A program made the position numbers and the translations under genes. A model generated the notes under the pieces. That model was given only the letters and a program-made list of their open reading frames with translations, was not told where the DNA came from and searched no databases. DNA of 64,000 bases from Pseudomonadaceae bacterium (GTDB lineage: Bacteria > Pseudomonadota > Gammaproteobacteria > Pseudomonadales > Azotimanducaceae). Position 1 is the stretch's first letter; each line of letters starts with the position of its first letter. The stretch is from assembly GCA_024743175.1 (NCBI GenBank), contig JANSXA010000005.1, positions 62,001 to 126,000 on the forward strand. Direction: 5' to 3'. Positions 61,535 through 64,000 of this stretch are shown in pieces.

Positions 61535-62455
61535 ATGAGCCCCAGTAACCGTTACAACAGAGGTCCCTTCAGTTTCTCATGGACATCGGAGGCGGCCGTC
61601 GAATACCTCAACCCCAGTGGTCAGACAATTGTGCTGAAAGACAGCGGGCATTTATCAGATCTGATTAATCTGAACGATGGATGGGCGCTTGGATACGACC
61701 GCACCTGGCAGAGTTACCAGCCGGATTTTCAGCGGGCTGGTTGGCTGAAAAAGCACAGTGGCACCCAAATGGGACTGTGGAATCTGCAAACAGGAGAGCG
61801 ACAATGGTCGTTCAGCAGCGGACATTTTGGCGATGTTGTCGGTGCTGAACGCTTCAATAATGAGCAATTATTGACATGGGGTAGAGATTATCTTGCCCGT
61901 ATCTGGAATATCCGAACAGGCAAACTGGATCAGGTGCTGCCGCTGCCATTGCAGCGCAGTGAGCAAGGTAGTGCCATTATCTCGTCCCACGCATTCAGCC
62001 ACCTCAGCAATGCCGAACGCACAGCGTATATCAGCCAGCAGCATCTGCCAGCGCCTGATGTGCAGATCTACGCCATGGCCAGTCCGGGTCACGCACAGCG
62101 CAATTATGGTTTGTATCCAGGCAATCACACTAATTTCGACGGCGCGCCCGCATTACATCCCCCCTTCAGCGAGCTGCTTGCGCCCAACTGGATTGAGGAT
62201 ATGCAAAACGCTGAAGCAGGTTATTCCACCACGCGGATCATGAAAGACGGCCGACGCATCACAGGAGGCACAACCTATGGCGCTTCGGGCATAGTCTACG
62301 TCTGGGATGGGCTTTTTGATCTCACCCTTCTGTTGCCTGGAAAAGCCCGGGAGTGCTTTGAGATTATCGGCGAAGTAGCACCTGACACCTTAGAAATGGG
62401 TGAGTGGGTGGAACATTATGATAATAATGGCCCGCTGTATCGATGGTTGCTCTGA
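61535..62455 (+). CDS. WD40-like beta-propeller protein
   Basis: 306 aa without signal peptide. At least two WD-type blades are visible: MGLWNLQTGERQWSFSSGH followed by LLTWGRDYLARIWNIRTGKL, and a later SGIVYVWDG. The rest is diverged. It could be a scaffold or a repressor-like adaptor in the cytoplasm. 69 bases after the lipoprotein gene, with a GATAAGAT stretch between that may be a -10 box. A complete propeller would need about 280 residues, which the length allows. Confidence 0.65.
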   Translation: MSPSNRYNRGPFSFSWTSEAAVEYLNPSGQTIVLKDSGHLSDLINLNDGWALGYDRTWQSYQPDFQRAGWLKKHSGTQMGLWNLQTGERQWSFSSGHFGDVVGAERFNNEQLLTWGRDYLARIWNIRTGKLDQVLPLPLQRSEQGSAIISSHAFSHLSNAERTAYISQQHLPAPDVQIYAMASPGHAQRNYGLYPGNHTNFDGAPALHPPFSELLAPNWIEDMQNAEAGYSTTRIMKDGRRITGGTTYGASGIVYVWDGLFDLTLLLPGKARECFEIIGEVAPDTLEMGEWVEHYDNNGPLYRWLL

Positions 62456-62484
62456 ATCAGATCTCTAACGAGCAATTTGCGCCG

Positions 62485-64000
62485 CTAATCCACAACATTC
62501 AGCAACCTGGCATACGCTTCCCGCACGGGCTTGGCTTGACAACCCTGCTGCAGATGCGCGCTGATAGCTGTTCGATTGGTACGCTCCGTCTCCAGCATTG
62601 CCTGCGCATCTCTGATCCCGCGCCGAATACCCTGTTCAGTTGCACCCGCTGCCGCATTGCTTAGCGCCTGACCGATATTGACTGAACCGGACGGAGCGTT
62701 GATTTCGTCATAGAAGCGGCCATATTTCTCCGCATAGCGTCGCTCAACCAGGGTCTCGTCACGTTGAATCACATTGACGTTGCCGTGATCCCAGCCGCCG
62801 ACCGTGGTTTCCGTGACCGTATATACAAACGGCACAGGGTCCTGGATGTGATCAGCACAAAAGGTTGAATAACCCTGCAGATATGTTCGATAAAAGACTT
62901 TCTTGTAATAGTCTGTGGCTTCTATTTTTGGTGCATTCCTTTCCAGCAGACGGATGAACTTTTCATAGTCTGTTGCGGCGTAGAGCAGCGTATCCGGTCC
63001 ACTGCAATAGGGCTCCAACTCATAACGCTCATCACTGCAGTGACGACAGGATTCACCTATCCGGTAGTAAAATTTATTCTCCTGGTTACTCCGGCCATGT
63101 AGACGAGCGACCAGACTGGCAAAGTCGTTAGCAAACCTTTGAACCGGAACACCGGTGATCTGCTGGCCGATACCCACCTTTTCGGCCACACACTGACAAT
63201 ATGGCTCACGTTGAATAACCGCAAAAATATCCGGCTCGTGAGACATACACGCCTCATACAATGGTTTGATGGTTGCGTAATCTGCACTGGCTTGAAAAAC
63301 CTCACTCTTCTTCTGCTTCAGATCGTTTGCAGCCACTTGTTTTAAACCTTCAACAGTGTCTCGAGCCTGCAGCGCAAACTGTGGAATCACGCGCAGTTGT
63401 ACCGGACTATCTTTCGGTGGGCCCATGAGGCCGGACGAAATCAGCTGGCTGTCTCGATACAGCACAAGGCTTAAGGTCGCATCAACGTTGTCTTTATAAC
63501 TCAGGGGGTAAAGATAAGCGTGAGTGACACGTGGATTACAGCTTCGGCCCGCCCGCGGTTCAACTTCAAAATGGATAATGTAACCCTGCACTGACCGGCC
63601 TGTTTCGCGCAGATCGCCAACGCAGACATCTGAATACTCACTGTCGTACTCAAGCTGTAACAACAACGGCTTCTCAGCTCCCGCTGCGCCCGATTTCCTG
63701 GTCAGTTTGCCCTGAGCTCGGGCCGTCATGTAATCCACATGATGCCAATCCCAGTGAAAGCGCCCCTGCCAGGGCACATCAAAAAACCCCGGAACATAGG
63801 GTGAGGCAACGGTTGTTTCCGCGGCGCTTTCAATTGGTAGACAGACCGTGCAACCGGTTTTTGTCAGTGACTGCGTTGCTGGTTCAGGCACCTTGCGGAC
63901 GTCGGCTGTTGTCAGCAGCTGATTATTGCTTGCGGCTGGTGCTGCATTTAGCGAGGGGGTTACGACCTTCTCCTGTGGCTCTGAAGACACCTCTGGCACG
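62485..64000 (-). CDS. large cysteine-containing protein, probably exported (partial, N-terminus beyond window)
   Basis: At least 504 codons; the frame is open to the right edge, so the start and any signal peptide are outside. Visible parts: a Pro/Ala/Ser-rich region, then a beta-rich domain (RFHWDWHHVDYMTA; SVQGYIIHFEVEP), then a helical part with C-x16-CxC (EACMSHEP ... PYCQCVAEK) and CRHC. These cysteines and CxC resemble those at 57261 and 57643, arguing for a periplasmic or surface location. No family recognised. Convergent with the WD40-like gene. Confidence 0.65.
   Translation of the reverse strand, partial: VPEVSSEPQEKVVTPSLNAAPAASNNQLLTTADVRKVPEPATQSLTKTGCTVCLPIESAAETTVASPYVPGFFDVPWQGRFHWDWHHVDYMTARAQGKLTRKSGAAGAEKPLLLQLEYDSEYSDVCVGDLRETGRSVQGYIIHFEVEPRAGRSCNPRVTHAYLYPLSYKDNVDATLSLVLYRDSQLISSGLMGPPKDSPVQLRVIPQFALQARDTVEGLKQVAANDLKQKKSEVFQASADYATIKPLYEACMSHEPDIFAVIQREPYCQCVAEKVGIGQQITGVPVQRFANDFASLVARLHGRSNQENKFYYRIGESCRHCSDERYELEPYCSGPDTLLYAATDYEKFIRLLERNAPKIEATDYYKKVFYRTYLQGYSTFCADHIQDPVPFVYTVTETTVGGWDHGNVNVIQRDETLVERRYAEKYGRFYDEINAPSGSVNIGQALSNAAAGATEQGIRRGIRDAQAMLETERTNRTAISAHLQQGCQAKPVREAYARLLNVVD

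Noticed and set aside
1-64000. CRISPR arrays, tRNA or rRNA genes, prophage or insertion sequences.
   Set aside because: No regular repeats, tRNA-like cloverleafs, transposase, integrase or phage structural genes were seen by reading; a tRNA scan could not be run.

Overview
The window reads as chromosomal DNA of a free-living, probably aquatic gammaproteobacterium. The grounds are indirect: dense gene packing with many ATGA overlaps, GTG and TTG starts in use, moderate GC, and gammaproteobacterial-type RdgC, GlmS, FolE, Yej-type transporter and RND pump. No rRNA, tRNA, CRISPR array, phage or insertion-sequence gene was seen, so the lineage cannot be fixed more closely.

Layout. 1-5.5 kb holds small housekeeping and envelope genes (SOUL protein fragment, MaoC-type protein, Bax-like glucosaminidase coupled to a polysaccharide deacetylase, a trio of small membrane-protein genes, folE). 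5.6-11.9 kb is a complete peptide-type ABC importer (two permeases, binding protein, two ATPases). 11.9-14.4 kb has a phosphodiesterase, a VOC protein, a small unknown protein and a flippase-like membrane protein. 14.4-18.2 kb is a tripartite tricarboxylate transporter operon (TctC-B-A) whose last gene is an S-formylglutathione hydrolase. 18.3-24.1 kb is a complete RND efflux operon. 24.1-29.8 kb pairs a sulfatase and sodium:solute symporter with a divergent GH3 beta-glucosidase. 29.8-33.3 kb carries rdgC and glmS. 33.3-35.4 kb is a short stretch of different character with truncated gene remnants.

35.4-49.9 kb is a detoxification/catabolic region: two long glutathione-S-transferase-like proteins, a metallo-beta-lactamase-fold hydrolase, a tandem DsbA/HCCA-isomerase-like protein, a TetR regulator, a haloalkane dehalogenase, two more sulfatases, two DUF1330-like proteins and an exported ADP-ribosylglycohydrolase-like lipoprotein. 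Three divergent promoter regions here carry the same inverted repeat, TAATG-N5-CATTA. In one of them it overlaps a near-consensus promoter. The simplest reading is one regulon, plausibly under the TetR protein encoded at the end of the first operon.

50.0-52.6 kb contains a selenoprotein gene of the GrdB/PrdB-like reductase family, read through an in-frame TGA (Sec156), followed by a TauD-type dioxygenase and a cupin. 52.7-64.0 kb is largely uncharacterised: a tightly coupled operon of a secreted CxxC thioredoxin-fold protein, a small secreted protein, a helical cytoplasmic protein and two exported proteins; then another exported protein, a two-component system, a lipoprotein, a WD40-like protein and an exported protein cut by the window edge. 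Two of these share a CN-[QE]-G-[SN] N-terminal motif (DUF1036-like), and three share a C-x(16-21)-C-x-C motif.
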